Notes: a model not told the origin generated them from the letters alone. Positions 1 to 7,243 are shown, counted from the stretch's first letter. The stretch is DNA of 17,064 bases from JALYZC01 sp035997675 (GCA_035997675.1 DASYIJ010000035.1:1-17064), one strand, 5' to 3'. A program made the numbers and translations.

Positions 1-1335
1 GCCCTCGTTCAGGGCCAGGATCGCGCCCTCGCGCCCCTGTGACGCCACGCCGGGCGCGAACGCGTCGGTCCGTGCGGTGGCCACCGCCGAGAGGATCGCC
101 AGGCCCAGCGCGCCGCCGATCTGCTGCGACGTGTTGATGAGCCCCGAGGCCAGGCCCGCCTCGGCCGAGGTCACCTTGCTCGTGGCCGCGACCGTCACGG
201 ACACGAACGCGAAGCCGAGGCCGAGCGCCACCAGGATCGCGCCGGGCAGCACGTCGACCAGGTAGGTGCCGTCCACCGACACCTGCGTGAACCACAGCAG
301 CCCGACCGTGATGAACGCCATGCCCGCGGCCAGCGACGGCTTGAAGCCGGTGCGGGTCACGAGCGTCGAGGTGATGCCGGCCGCGACGATGATCGTCAGC
401 GCCAGCGGCAGGTACGCGAAGCCCGTCTTCAGGGCGTCGTAGCCCAGCACCTGCTGCATGTACAGCGACAGGAAGAAGAACATCGAGAACAGCGACGCGC
501 CGATGAGCAGCCCGGAGACGTTCGCGCCGGTCAGCGTGCGCGACTTGAAGATGCGGAACGGCACCAGGGGTGCGGCGGCGCGTGTCTCGATCAACGTGAA
601 GGCGGCCAGCAGCGCGACCGACAGGCCGAGCAGCCCAACCGTCTGGAACGAGCCCCACCCGGCGTTCTGTGCGTCGACGAGGGCGTACACCAGCACCGAC
701 AGCCCGGCGGTCACCGTCACGGCGCCGGCGACGTCGAACGCGCGGCGCTCGCCCTCGGCGCGGCTCTCGTCGATCAGGCGCGGCGCCAGGAGCGCGGCCA
801 GGATGCCGATCGGGAAGTTGACGTAGAGCACCCACTCCCAGCCGAGGCTGTCGGTCAGAACCCCGCCGAGGAGCACGCCGGCCGCGCCGCCGGAGCCGGC
901 GACGGCGCCCCAGACGCCCAGCGCGCGGTTGCGCTCGGCGCCCTCCCGGAAGGTGTTGGTGACGATGGAGAGGGCTGCCGGAGACAGGATGGCCGCGCCG
1001 AGCCCCTGCACGGCGCGCGCCGCGATCAGCCAGGCCTCGCTCTGCGCCAGCCCGCCGGCGAGCGACGCGATCGCGAAGATGATCAGCCCGGCGATGAACA
1101 CCCGCCGTCGGCCGAGCAGGTCGGCCAGGCGGCCGCCGAGGAGCAGGAACCCGCCGAAGGTCAGCACGTATGCGTTCACGACCCAGGAGAGCGAGTCCTG
1201 CGAGAAGTGCAGTGCGCGCCCGATCGAGGGGAGCGCGACGTTGACGATCGAGGCGTCGAGCACCACGACGAACTGCGCCGTCGCGAGCAGGCCGAGCGCG
1301 ATCCAGCGCCGGCGGTCGGTGGAGGTGGAGTTCAT
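1..1335 (-). CDS. DHA2-family MFS multidrug efflux transporter (EmrB/QacA type), partial at left edge
   Basis: Reading from the ATG at 1335 gives 445 codons with no stop before the window edge, so the C-terminal end is missing. The protein opens MNSTSTDRRRWIALG and then shows the DHA2 first-helix signature LDASIVNVALPSI. Next come the helix 2-3 loop motif GGRLADLLGRRR and a helix-5 antiporter-type stretch AGSGGAAGVLLGGVL, with further alternating hydrophobic helices. This is the 14-helix proton-driven drug exporter fold of the inner membrane; the substrate cannot be read from sequence. The gene is divergent from a TetR regulator and has its own TTGACA/TATCTT promoter with two embedded palindromes, so repression by that TetR is the natural inference. 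A GGGAG (minus strand, 1347-1351) lies 11 nt before the ATG and is a loosely spaced ribosome binding site. Confidence 0.9.
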   Translation of the reverse strand, partial: MNSTSTDRRRWIALGLLATAQFVVVLDASIVNVALPSIGRALHFSQDSLSWVVNAYVLTFGGFLLLGGRLADLLGRRRVFIAGLIIFAIASLAGGLAQSEAWLIAARAVQGLGAAILSPAALSIVTNTFREGAERNRALGVWGAVAGSGGAAGVLLGGVLTDSLGWEWVLYVNFPIGILAALLAPRLIDESRAEGERRAFDVAGAVTVTAGLSVLVYALVDAQNAGWGSFQTVGLLGLSVALLAAFTLIETRAAAPLVPFRIFKSRTLTGANVSGLLIGASLFSMFFFLSLYMQQVLGYDALKTGFAYLPLALTIIVAAGITSTLVTRTGFKPSLAAGMAFITVGLLWFTQVSVDGTYLVDVLPGAILVALGLGFAFVSVTVAATSKVTSAEAGLASGLINTSQQIGGALGLAILSAVATARTDAFAPGVASQGREGAILALNEG

Positions 1336-1372
1336 GATGCGGCTTGCTCCCAGGTCGCTCGGTGTTTAGAAT

Positions 1373-1388
1373 CGGAAGCGGAGTTCCG
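1373..1388. promoter_or_regulatory. Putative TetR operator, copy over the efflux transcription start
   Basis: This is a second CGGAA-N6-TTCCG palindrome, 33 bp (about three helical turns) from the copy at 1406-1421, so two dimers would bind the same DNA face. It overlaps a fuller inverted repeat, GAAGCGGA-GT-TCCGCTTC (1375-1392). It would fall just downstream of the predicted efflux transcription start. Confidence 0.6.
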
Positions 1389-1399
1389 CTTCTACGGGT

Positions 1400-1429
1400 A
1401 AGATACGGAACTGTGATTCCGTTTGTCAA
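1400..1429 (-). promoter_or_regulatory. Sigma70-type promoter of the efflux gene
   Basis: On the minus strand a perfect -35 box TTGACA (1429-1424) is followed after 18 nt by TATCTT (1405-1400). Transcription would start near 1393 and give a leader of about 57 nt before the ATG at 1335. The 18-nt spacer contains one full copy of the palindrome CGGAA-N6-TTCCG. This is the best -35/-10 pair seen in the window. Confidence 0.7.
1406..1421. promoter_or_regulatory. Putative TetR operator, copy in promoter spacer
   Basis: The palindrome CGGAA-N6-TTCCG extends by one more matching pair to ACGGAA/TTCCGT (1405-1422). It lies exactly between the -35 and -10 boxes of the efflux promoter, where a bound repressor dimer would block RNA polymerase. 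It repeats the architecture of the site at 1373-1388. Confidence 0.65.
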
Positions 1430-1451
1430 GCCGATCGACCACCGTCGACCC

Positions 1452-1457
1452 TAGGCT
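1452..1457 (+). promoter_or_regulatory. -10 box TAGGCT of the TetR gene (leaderless type)
   Basis: TAGGCT fits the TANNNT consensus and ends exactly 7 nt before the ATG at 1465, so transcription would begin at or next to the start codon. No Shine-Dalgarno sequence is present. The ten bases TAGGCTCGCC recur before the exporter gene at 9960. Confidence 0.5.
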
Positions 1458-1464
1458 CGCCACG

Positions 1465-2106
1465 ATGGCCACGCCACCCCTCACCGAACGTCCCATGCGC
1501 GCCGACGCCCGGCGCAATCGCGAGCGCGTGCTCGACGCGGCGGCGCACTGCTTCTCCGCCGACGGGCTCCAGGCCCAGATGGACGAGATCGCCGGCCGGG
1601 CGAAGGTCGGCGTCGGCACGGTGTACCGGCATTTCCCCACCAAGGACGCCTTGATCGAGGCGCTCGCCGACGAGTACTTCGCCCACCAGGCCGAGGCGGC
1701 GCGGGCGGCGCTGGAGGTCGAGGACCCGTGGGAGGCCTTCAGCGGCTACGTGCGCCAGGCCTCGGAGATCCTCGGTGACAACCGCGCGCTGGCGGAGGTG
1801 ATCCGCGACCGGCCCGGGATGATGGGCGACGCGGCCCTCCGGGCGGCGGAGGAGCTCGGCTTCTTCGACACGCTCAGCGTCCTGATCGACCGCGCCCAGG
1901 AGGCCGGCGCTCTGCGGCAGGACTTCCGCCTCGAGGACATCCCCCTGATCATGTGCGCGCTGGGCTCGCTGCAGACGACCCACGGTGCGTATTCCAGCTG
2001 GCGCCGCTCGCGGGCGATCATCCTCGACGGTCTCCGGGCGCCCGGCTACGAGCCGCTGCCCGACGAGCCGGTCCGGGCGCTCACGGGGTCCAAGGCTCAG
2101 CGGTAG
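1465..2106 (+). CDS. TetR/AcrR-family transcriptional regulator
   Basis: The 213-residue length is typical of the family. Residues about 12-63 form the DNA-binding domain: RNRERVLDAAAHCFSADG is helix 1, and MDEIAGRAKVGVGTVYRHF (39-57) is the helix-turn-helix with the usual TVYRHF followed by PTKDAL. The rest is the variable helical ligand-binding and dimerisation domain. It is divergent from a DHA2 efflux pump and two palindromes sit between them, so it is probably the ligand-responsive repressor of that pump; whether it also represses itself is less clear because both sites lie upstream of its -10. The ATG at 1465 is preferred over an in-frame TTG at 1423 because of the TAGGCT box 7 nt before it. 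Its 3' end overlaps the convergent glycosidase gene by 10 nt. Confidence 0.9.
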   Translation: MATPPLTERPMRADARRNRERVLDAAAHCFSADGLQAQMDEIAGRAKVGVGTVYRHFPTKDALIEALADEYFAHQAEAARAALEVEDPWEAFSGYVRQASEILGDNRALAEVIRDRPGMMGDAALRAAEELGFFDTLSVLIDRAQEAGALRQDFRLEDIPLIMCALGSLQTTHGAYSSWRRSRAIILDGLRAPGYEPLPDEPVRALTGSKAQR

Positions 2107-3644
2107 ACGGCGACCGGGCGGCTGAAGGCCGTCCCGCGCGTCGCCGGGTCCCGCCAGGCGAGGCGGATGAAGCCGGAGCGCGACACCCTGACCGTCCGGT
2201 CGACGTAGCCGCGCGACCCGCCGGCCGACGCGGTCGCCACCGTCGAGAACGGCCGGCCGAAGGGCGCGAACTGGATCGACGCCGTGCGCACGCCCTCCCG
2301 CGCGCCGGGCCGGAACAGCCCCCACACGCGGAAGCGCCCGCTGCGCGACAGCGGGTTCGGGATCCAGATCGGCGCCCGGTAGGCGGCGTAGGCGGGCTTC
2401 ACCCTTCCGCTGCGCTGGATCAGTCCGGTCTGAAACTGCTGCGCGCTGCTCGAGTCCGCCAGCAGGAACTGGGAGTAGGAGGCGAGGCGGGGATTGCGGT
2501 AGCCCATGAACTCGGCCTCGTTGAGGTACGCCGCCTGGGTGAACAGCGGTACCCCGAACGCGCTCGGCGGCCGGCTCTCGTAGCCGAACTCGGTGTTGTA
2601 GATCGCCGGTCGCCGGCCACTGCGATACGCGCGGAAGATGCCGTCCAGCGTGCCGGTGAGCCGGGGGATGTCCGCCGTCGCGACCGAGTCGGGGTCGGAC
2701 GCGAGCGTCGGCGGTAGGAGCAGCTGGTAGGGATGGTGGGCGTACCCGGTTGCCCGGAAGAGCCCGGGATGCGCCGCGGGGAATGCGCTGGCCTGGTTGC
2801 GGGTGGGGCACCCGCGCAGGCTCGCCGCGGCGCCGCGCAGCGGTCGCAGCCTGGCGTCCACGCAGTACAGCGCCCGGATGAAACGCAGCGGGCGGATCGA
2901 CCGCGACGCGGCCGGGTCGGCCTTGGCCTTCGGCGCGGTCTCCCCCACCAGGACGGTGTCGCCGGGAATGTGCCCGGTCGCGCGCAGCGCGCTCCACGCG
3001 GCGTCCACGAGCGAGCGGTAGACGCTCGCGCCGGCCTCCACCCAGATTCCGCCGCGGCGCTGCCACGTCGGCCCCAGGAAGGAGATGCCGTTCGGCTCGT
3101 TCCAGATCGACCAGTACGGCACCCGCGGCAGGGTCCCTCCGTCGTCGCCCCGATGGCTCCCGTCGTAGCGGCGGCCGATCGCGGTCATGAAGCGCCCGAA
3201 CTCGAGGGCCGACGGGTCGAAGTGCCCGGTGAAGGGCGGCGCGGTCCGGCCGCCCGCCCACGCCGGAACCGCTCCCCACACGTTGAAGTTCACGCCAATG
3301 CCGCGCTCCGCGGCGAGGCGCACGATCGTGTCGTACTCGCGCCACGCGCCGGGCGGGTAGGCGGCGGGGTCGGTGGCGTCGAAGGCGGGCCGGTTGCGGG
3401 ACGCGGGGCTCGGCGCGATCAGGTTCCAGAACACGGTCACGCGGACGCGGTCCACGCCGAGGTAGCGCAGCGTGTCCATCGTCTTCGCGACGCTCGACGG
3501 TGGCTTGAAGACGAGCAGGGAGTCGTCCTGGAACATCGACTCCTGCGCGGATGATCCCATGGCGGGGGCCGCGACGGCTGTCGACAGCCCGGCGGCAAGC
3601 GCGCACGCCGCCAGCACCTGCCGAATGCGCCTCGGACGTCGCAT
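2097..3644 (-). CDS. Secreted clan GH-A glycoside hydrolase (GH39/GH5-like)
   Basis: The 515-residue protein begins with a signal peptide: a basic MRRPRRIRQ, a hydrophobic Ala-rich core, and a likely cleavage near residues 26-28. A TIM-barrel-like domain follows. WSIWNEPN carries the probable acid/base Glu183, preceded by the Asn typical of clan GH-A, and YNTEFGYES carries the probable nucleophile Glu352. WNEPN resembles GH39 and related GH5-type enzymes; substrate specificity cannot be assigned. Cys261 and Cys279 flank a short Arg/Ala-rich loop and could form a disulfide outside the cell. From about residue 420 the sequence looks like a beta-rich C-terminal domain. The ATG at 3644 was chosen because it starts the signal peptide and has AGAGG (3649-3653) 4 nt upstream. 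It is the last of five same-strand genes and ends inside the 3' end of the TetR gene. Confidence 0.8.
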   Translation of the reverse strand: MRRPRRIRQVLAACALAAGLSTAVAAPAMGSSAQESMFQDDSLLVFKPPSSVAKTMDTLRYLGVDRVRVTVFWNLIAPSPASRNRPAFDATDPAAYPPGAWREYDTIVRLAAERGIGVNFNVWGAVPAWAGGRTAPPFTGHFDPSALEFGRFMTAIGRRYDGSHRGDDGGTLPRVPYWSIWNEPNGISFLGPTWQRRGGIWVEAGASVYRSLVDAAWSALRATGHIPGDTVLVGETAPKAKADPAASRSIRPLRFIRALYCVDARLRPLRGAAASLRGCPTRNQASAFPAAHPGLFRATGYAHHPYQLLLPPTLASDPDSVATADIPRLTGTLDGIFRAYRSGRRPAIYNTEFGYESRPPSAFGVPLFTQAAYLNEAEFMGYRNPRLASYSQFLLADSSSAQQFQTGLIQRSGRVKPAYAAYRAPIWIPNPLSRSGRFRVWGLFRPGAREGVRTASIQFAPFGRPFSTVATASAGGSRGYVDRTVRVSRSGFIRLAWRDPATRGTAFSRPVAVYR

Positions 3645-3662
3645 CGAACCTCTACAACGCCG

Positions 3663-3690
3663 GCGGCGGCGCGAAGTCGCGCCCCGCCGC
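3663..3690. other. GC-rich stem-loop between the 101-residue gene and the glycosidase gene
   Basis: GGCGCG-AAGT-CGCGCC (3668-3683) forms a perfect 6-bp stem with a 4-nt loop. A further 5 bp pair outside a 2-nt bulge. It lies in the 63-nt gap upstream of the glycosidase start. No T-tract follows on either strand, so it is not a classical intrinsic terminator; it could affect readthrough or be chance in GC-rich DNA. Confidence 0.35.
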
Positions 3691-3707
3691 AACCGGCCGC
3701 CGCCCGC

Positions 3708-4013
3708 TCACCCGCCGGGGCCGCCGAAGGTGCCGGCCGACAGCTTGGCCAGCGTCTCGTGGGCGTCGACCACCTTGCGCTTCACCGCGTCGTCGTCCGA
3801 GCGGTCCTGCACGAGGTCCCACGTGCGGTCGGCGATGTCGCGCGCAGTCGCCGGGGTGGCGTCGCGGCAGAGCATGTCGACGAGGCGCAGCTCAAACTCC
3901 TCGATCTGTGCGGCGGGCTCGGCCGGCTCCAGCTTCGGCAACGGCTCGTCCGTCGCGTCACGCCACATCCCGGTGGCGATCACAAGCCGATTCTGCAACG
4001 TCTTCCCGTTCAT
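3708..4013 (-). CDS. Small conserved-looking hypothetical protein, 101 aa
   Basis: I do not recognise a family. The 101-residue protein has no signal peptide or membrane segment. It is charged and predicted mainly helical: IEEFELRLVDMLCRDATPATARDIADRTWDLV and then DDDAVKRKVVDAHETLAKLS, ending in a flexible TFGGPGG tail. Its amphipathic helices and size would suit a small cytosolic or partner protein, but that is only inference. It lies 54 nt downstream of the M3 peptidase gene and 63 nt upstream of the glycosidase gene on the same strand. TACTCT (minus strand, 4027-4022) ends 8 nt before the ATG and no Shine-Dalgarno sequence is visible, so it may have its own leaderless start. Natural-looking residue use and fit into the gene string support a real gene. 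Confidence 0.65.
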   Translation of the reverse strand: MNGKTLQNRLVIATGMWRDATDEPLPKLEPAEPAAQIEEFELRLVDMLCRDATPATARDIADRTWDLVQDRSDDDAVKRKVVDAHETLAKLSAGTFGGPGG

Positions 4014-4021
4014 TCGCGCGC

Positions 4022-4027
4022 AGAGTA
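4022..4027 (-). promoter_or_regulatory. -10-like TACTCT before the 101-residue gene
   Basis: TACTCT matches TANNNT and ends 8 nt before the ATG at 4013. There is no purine-rich ribosome binding site between them. It is weaker evidence than the TAAGCT boxes elsewhere because the sequence differs. Confidence 0.3.
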
Positions 4028-4067
4028 GCGATCCCGACCGCGGGCCTCCACGGCGGACGCGATCTCC

Positions 4068-5891
4068 TCAGGCGGGCACGCGGCCGGCCTCGCGCGCTGC
4101 GGCCTCGGCGCTCTCCAGCTGCTCGGCCACGAGGTCGAGCCCGGCATCCCAGAATCCCGGGTCGTTGAGGTCGACGCCGACGATCTCGGCGAGCTCCTCG
4201 GGCGACTTGGAGCCTCCCGCGGAGAGCATCTCCACGTAGCGGTCGACGAACCCCTCGCCCTCCTCGCGATAGCGCCGGTACACCGACAGGGCGAGCAGCT
4301 GGCCGTAGGCGTACGCGTACACGTAGCCGGGGGTCGAGATGAAATGGGGCACGTAGGACCACCACGAGCGGTAGCCGTCCGTGACCTCCACCGCGTCGCC
4401 GAACATCTCCTCCTGGCTCTCGGCCCAGAGCTCCCCGATGCGCTCGACCGACAGCTCGCCCTCGCCGCGCCGCGCGGTGTGCGCGAGATCCTCGAAGCGG
4501 TTCATGGCGACCTGGCGAAACACGGTGGCGATCGAGCCCTCGAGGCTCTCGGCCAGCAGGGCGAGCCGCGACTCGGGCGAGTCGGCGCGCTCGAGCAGGC
4601 GCCCGAAGACGATCGTCTCGCCGAACACGGACGCGGTCTCGGACAGCGTCAGCGGCGTGTGCTGGTGAAACACGCCCTGCGGGGCGGCCAGCGCGGCGTG
4701 CACCCCGTGGCCGAGCTCGTGGGCGAGGATCAGCACGTCGCGGCGCTTCGCCGTGAAGTTGAGCATCACGTACGGGTGCACCGACGGCACCGCGTACGCG
4801 CAGAACGCGCCGCCGCGCTTGTTCGGCCGCACGGGCGCGTCGATCCAGCGCTCGGCGAAGAACCGCGTGACCAGCTCGCCGACGCGGGCGTCGAAGTCCG
4901 TGTAGGAGTCGAGCACGAGAGCACGCGCGTCGGGCCAGGCGACGCTCGGCTCCTCGGCGGTGACGGCCGCCGCGCGGTCGTAGTCGGCGAGGCGGTCCAC
5001 GCCGAGCAGCTGCGCCTTGAGCCGGTACCAACGCTGCGGGATGTCGAACCGCGCGCGCACCGCCCGTACGAGCGCCTCCACCGACTCGTCGCTCGCCTCG
5101 TTGGACAGGTTGCGCGACGCGAGCCAGTGCGGGTAGCTGCGGAGGCGGTCGTCGACCGCCTTGTCGTGCAGCAGCGTGTTGAGCACGAAGCCGCGCGTCC
5201 GCAGCCCGGGGTCCAGCGCCGCCGTCACGGCGTCGGCGACCCGGCGGCGCTCGTCGCGATCGGGCGAGACGAGCCGGGCGAGCGCGGCGTCGAGCGGCAC
5301 CGGGGTGGCCTCTCCCTCGATCGTCACCTCGATGGCCGACGTCACCTCGGCGAACAGGCGCGACCAGGCGCCGCGGCCCGTGATCGCCTTCTCCGTGAGC
5401 ACCTTCTCCTCGGGCTCGGACAGCAGGTGAGGCCGGTAGCGCCGGAGGTTGCGCAGGTGATGCCGGCAGAAGTCCAGGCCGTCGCCGGCCAGCAGCTCCT
5501 CCGCGCGCTCGTCGTCCAGGGCCGCCCATTCGAGGTCGAAGAAGAGCAGCGTCGTCTCGATGGTCGTCCCGCGTTCCTGCACGCGCTGGAGCAGCGCGCC
5601 GGTCTCGGGGTCGGCCGTGTCGACGGCGAAGCGCAACATCGCGTAGGTGCCGGCCCGGCCGGCCAGCTCCTCGATCGCGCCCAGCTCGAGCATCGCGTCC
5701 CGCAGCCCGGCGGAGTCGAGGCCGGCGACCTTGCCGGCGTAGGCGTCCGCGAACGCACGCGCGCGCGCCTCGGCCTCGTCGAGCAGGCGCAGCGCCCCGG
5801 CCGCCTCCTCGCCGTCCACCAGCGGAGACAGGTCCCATGCGACCTGCTCGACGTCGTCTGGGCCGACCGCGGTGATCGTGTCATCGGGCAC
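4068..5891 (-). CDS. pepF: M3-family zinc metallopeptidase (oligoendopeptidase F-like)
   Basis: The 607-residue length matches the PepF/oligoendopeptidase F branch of M3. The zinc site HELGH is at residues 391-395 within ILAHELGHGVHAAL. The third ligand is probably Glu418 in LSETASVFGE, 26 residues after the motif glutamate, as in the family. An N-terminal helical region precedes the catalytic domain. No signal peptide is seen, so it should degrade oligopeptides in the cytosol. The start is a GTG (5891-5889); the nearby ATG at 5884 is in another frame. TAAGCT ends 6 nt upstream and no Shine-Dalgarno sequence is present, so the mRNA is probably leaderless. It lies 27 nt downstream of the small membrane-protein gene and 54 nt upstream of the 101-residue gene, all on the same strand. 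Confidence 0.92.
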   Translation of the reverse strand: MPDDTITAVGPDDVEQVAWDLSPLVDGEEAAGALRLLDEAEARARAFADAYAGKVAGLDSAGLRDAMLELGAIEELAGRAGTYAMLRFAVDTADPETGALLQRVQERGTTIETTLLFFDLEWAALDDERAEELLAGDGLDFCRHHLRNLRRYRPHLLSEPEEKVLTEKAITGRGAWSRLFAEVTSAIEVTIEGEATPVPLDAALARLVSPDRDERRRVADAVTAALDPGLRTRGFVLNTLLHDKAVDDRLRSYPHWLASRNLSNEASDESVEALVRAVRARFDIPQRWYRLKAQLLGVDRLADYDRAAAVTAEEPSVAWPDARALVLDSYTDFDARVGELVTRFFAERWIDAPVRPNKRGGAFCAYAVPSVHPYVMLNFTAKRRDVLILAHELGHGVHAALAAPQGVFHQHTPLTLSETASVFGETIVFGRLLERADSPESRLALLAESLEGSIATVFRQVAMNRFEDLAHTARRGEGELSVERIGELWAESQEEMFGDAVEVTDGYRSWWSYVPHFISTPGYVYAYAYGQLLALSVYRRYREEGEGFVDRYVEMLSAGGSKSPEELAEIVGVDLNDPGFWDAGLDLVAEQLESAEAAAREAGRVPA

Positions 5892-5897
5892 GCGCGC

Positions 5898-5903
5898 AGC
5901 TTA
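5898..5903 (-). promoter_or_regulatory. -10 box TAAGCT of the M3 peptidase gene (leaderless type)
   Basis: TAAGCT lies in the context CGCGTAAGCT and ends 6 nt before the GTG start at 5891. The LOG-family gene has the same ten bases at the same relative place. No -35 box is obvious. Confidence 0.5.
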
Positions 5904-5918
5904 CGCGTCCGCGCGCGT

Positions 5919-6389
5919 CTAACCGCGGCCGCTGCGCTGGTCGATCGGGGAGCCCGAGAAGAAGAAGAACCAGATCTCGAAGGCGACGACCGCCGCCACG
6001 ACCGACACGATCAGGATGACCTCGAGCGGGGAGAGATCGCGCGCGCGCTGCTTGTCGTAGTGCGGCCGCTCGCCGCGCATGCTGCGCAGCCATGGAACGT
6101 GACGGCCCACGCGTGCCCCGCCGCCGGTGAGCCGGTCGTAGGCCGCGTCGAACCTGGCGATGAGCCGCACCAGACCGAAGCTGACGGCTCCGAGCACCAC
6201 GGCCACGACGCCCACGGCGGCCATGCTCGGCGGCCCGCTGCTCTGCACCCGCGAGCCGACCCACAGTGCGAAGAGCGGTCCGCCGGTCCAGATGTTGATC
6301 GTGGTCAGGCTCATCGCGCACACGAGCACTATGCGCTGGAGGCGAACGCGAATACCGGTGGGTCGGGTCGGCTGGTCCTCGACCGCCAT
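5919..6389 (-). CDS. Small integral membrane protein of unknown function
   Basis: The 156-residue protein has three hydrophobic segments: about 22-50 (LQRIVLVCAMSLTTINIWTG onward), about 58-82 (AAVGVVAVVLGAVSFGLVRL) and about 128-150 (a VILIVSVVAAVVAF stretch ending in IWFFFFSG). A positively charged loop between the second and third segments contains RSMRGERPHYDKQRARD. The very short tail ends DQRSGRG. I recognise no catalytic motif or named family. It sits between the LOG-family gene (58 nt upstream) and the M3 peptidase gene (27 nt downstream) on the same strand. The ATG at 6389 opens MAVEDQPTRPTGIRVR; upstream codons in this frame are Pro/Arg-rich noise. No ribosome binding site is seen, and GACAAT lies 6 nt upstream. 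Confidence 0.75.
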   Translation of the reverse strand: MAVEDQPTRPTGIRVRLQRIVLVCAMSLTTINIWTGGPLFALWVGSRVQSSGPPSMAAVGVVAVVLGAVSFGLVRLIARFDAAYDRLTGGGARVGRHVPWLRSMRGERPHYDKQRARDLSPLEVILIVSVVAAVVAFEIWFFFFSGSPIDQRSGRG

Positions 6390-6395
6390 ATGGTC

Positions 6396-6401
6396 ATTGT
6401 C
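6396..6401 (-). promoter_or_regulatory. Weak -10-like GACAAT before the small membrane-protein gene
   Basis: GACAAT has the A and final T of a -10 box at the right place, ending 6 nt before the ATG at 6389. It lacks the first T, so it is a weak candidate. The 58-nt gap otherwise shows no ribosome binding site. Confidence 0.25.
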
Positions 6402-6447
6402 CCGCGGAGGACCTGCGACGGGAGATATTCGCGGTCCGCGCGTTGGG

Positions 6448-7161
6448 CTAGGCGGCCCGGGGCCGGACCGGCACGATGCGGGTGATCCGGGACACGACCT
6501 CGGCCGGGTCGTCGATGACGCTGAACTCGTCGAGGTCGTTCTCGGTGATCTTGCCCGTGGCCTGGGCATGCTCGCGCAGGAAGTTCCGCAGGCCGTCCCA
6601 GTAGCTCGACCCGGCGAGCACGACCGGGAAGCGCTCGACCTTCCCCGTCTGAATCAACGTGAGCGCCTCGAAGAGCTCGTCGAGCGTGCCGTAGCCGCCC
6701 GGGAAGAAGAGGAACGCGGATGCGTAACGCACGAACATCAGCTTGCGGGTGAAGAAGTAGTGGAACGTGATCCCGACGTCCACGTATGGGTTCATCTCCT
6801 GCTCGTCGGGCAGCTCGATGTTCAGACCCACGGACGTGGCGCCCGCCTCGCACGCGCCGCGATTGGCCGCCGCCATGATCCCCGCGCCGCCGCCCGTGAT
6901 GACCGCGAACCCGGCGCGGCCGAGGCGCGCGGCGACATCGCGCGCGAGGAGGTATTCGGGATGGTCCGCGGGGGTGCGCGCGGACCCGAAGATTGAGACG
7001 GCGGGACCGATGCCGGCCAGGGCGCGAAAGCCAGCGAGCACTTCGTCGTGGATGCGCGCGGCGCGCTCGTCGTCCGTGCGCAGCGAGAGTACGTCGGGCG
7101 TCTCGGCCTCGAGGATCTCCTGGTCGGAGGTGAGCGGGCGGCGCGGCTCCTCGGCGGTCAC
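6448..7161 (-). CDS. LOG-family protein (TIGR00730-type nucleotide 5'-monophosphate phosphoribohydrolase)
   Basis: The 237-residue protein has the Rossmann-like LOG fold. SIFGSARTP is the first strand and loop, GGGAGIM (90-96) is the Gly-rich nucleotide-binding turn, and PGGYGTLDE (154-162) is the diagnostic PGGxGTxxE catalytic motif. Members were once annotated as lysine decarboxylases. Characterised ones remove ribose 5'-phosphate from cytokinin-type or other purine nucleotides in the cytosol; the substrate here is unknown. An N-terminal extension of about 50 residues (TAEEPRRPLTSDQEILEAET) precedes the fold. The GTG at 7161 is chosen over an ORF extension to 7251 because TAAGCT ends 7 nt before it and the extension is Arg-rich and overlaps the upstream region of the divergent gene. 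It heads a run of five minus-strand genes. Confidence 0.88.
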   Translation of the reverse strand: MTAEEPRRPLTSDQEILEAETPDVLSLRTDDERAARIHDEVLAGFRALAGIGPAVSIFGSARTPADHPEYLLARDVAARLGRAGFAVITGGGAGIMAAANRGACEAGATSVGLNIELPDEQEMNPYVDVGITFHYFFTRKLMFVRYASAFLFFPGGYGTLDELFEALTLIQTGKVERFPVVLAGSSYWDGLRNFLREHAQATGKITENDLDEFSVIDDPAEVVSRITRIVPVRPRAA

Positions 7162-7168
7162 GGGGCCG

Positions 7169-7174
7169 AGCTTA
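7169..7174 (-). promoter_or_regulatory. -10 box TAAGCT of the LOG-family gene (leaderless type)
   Basis: TAAGCT in the context CGCGTAAGCT ends exactly 7 nt before the GTG start at 7161, with no Shine-Dalgarno sequence. This supports transcription starting at the start codon. Confidence 0.5.
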
Positions 7175-7243
7175 CGCGCCTCACGTCTGCGCTCCCTGGC
7201 CGAAATGAAGTAATTGCCATTCAGGCGACGGCCGTGGCTGCCG

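Noticed and set aside
1423..1464. Upstream TTG start for the TetR gene, adding 14 residues
   Set aside because: It would begin right at the operator and within the divergent -35 region; the ATG at 1465 is preceded by a well-placed TAGGCT and fits family length.
1426..3606. 726-codon minus-strand frame spanning the TetR and glycosidase region
   Set aside because: It is Arg/Pro-rich with no domains and overlaps two recognised genes in other frames.
3663..3690. Intrinsic terminator at the stem-loop before the glycosidase gene
   Set aside because: There is no T-tract after the stem on either strand, so it is listed only as a hairpin.
4344..6485. 713-codon plus-strand frame opposite the M3 peptidase and small membrane-protein genes
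   Set aside because: It is a shadow of the recognised minus-strand genes; the translation has no motifs.
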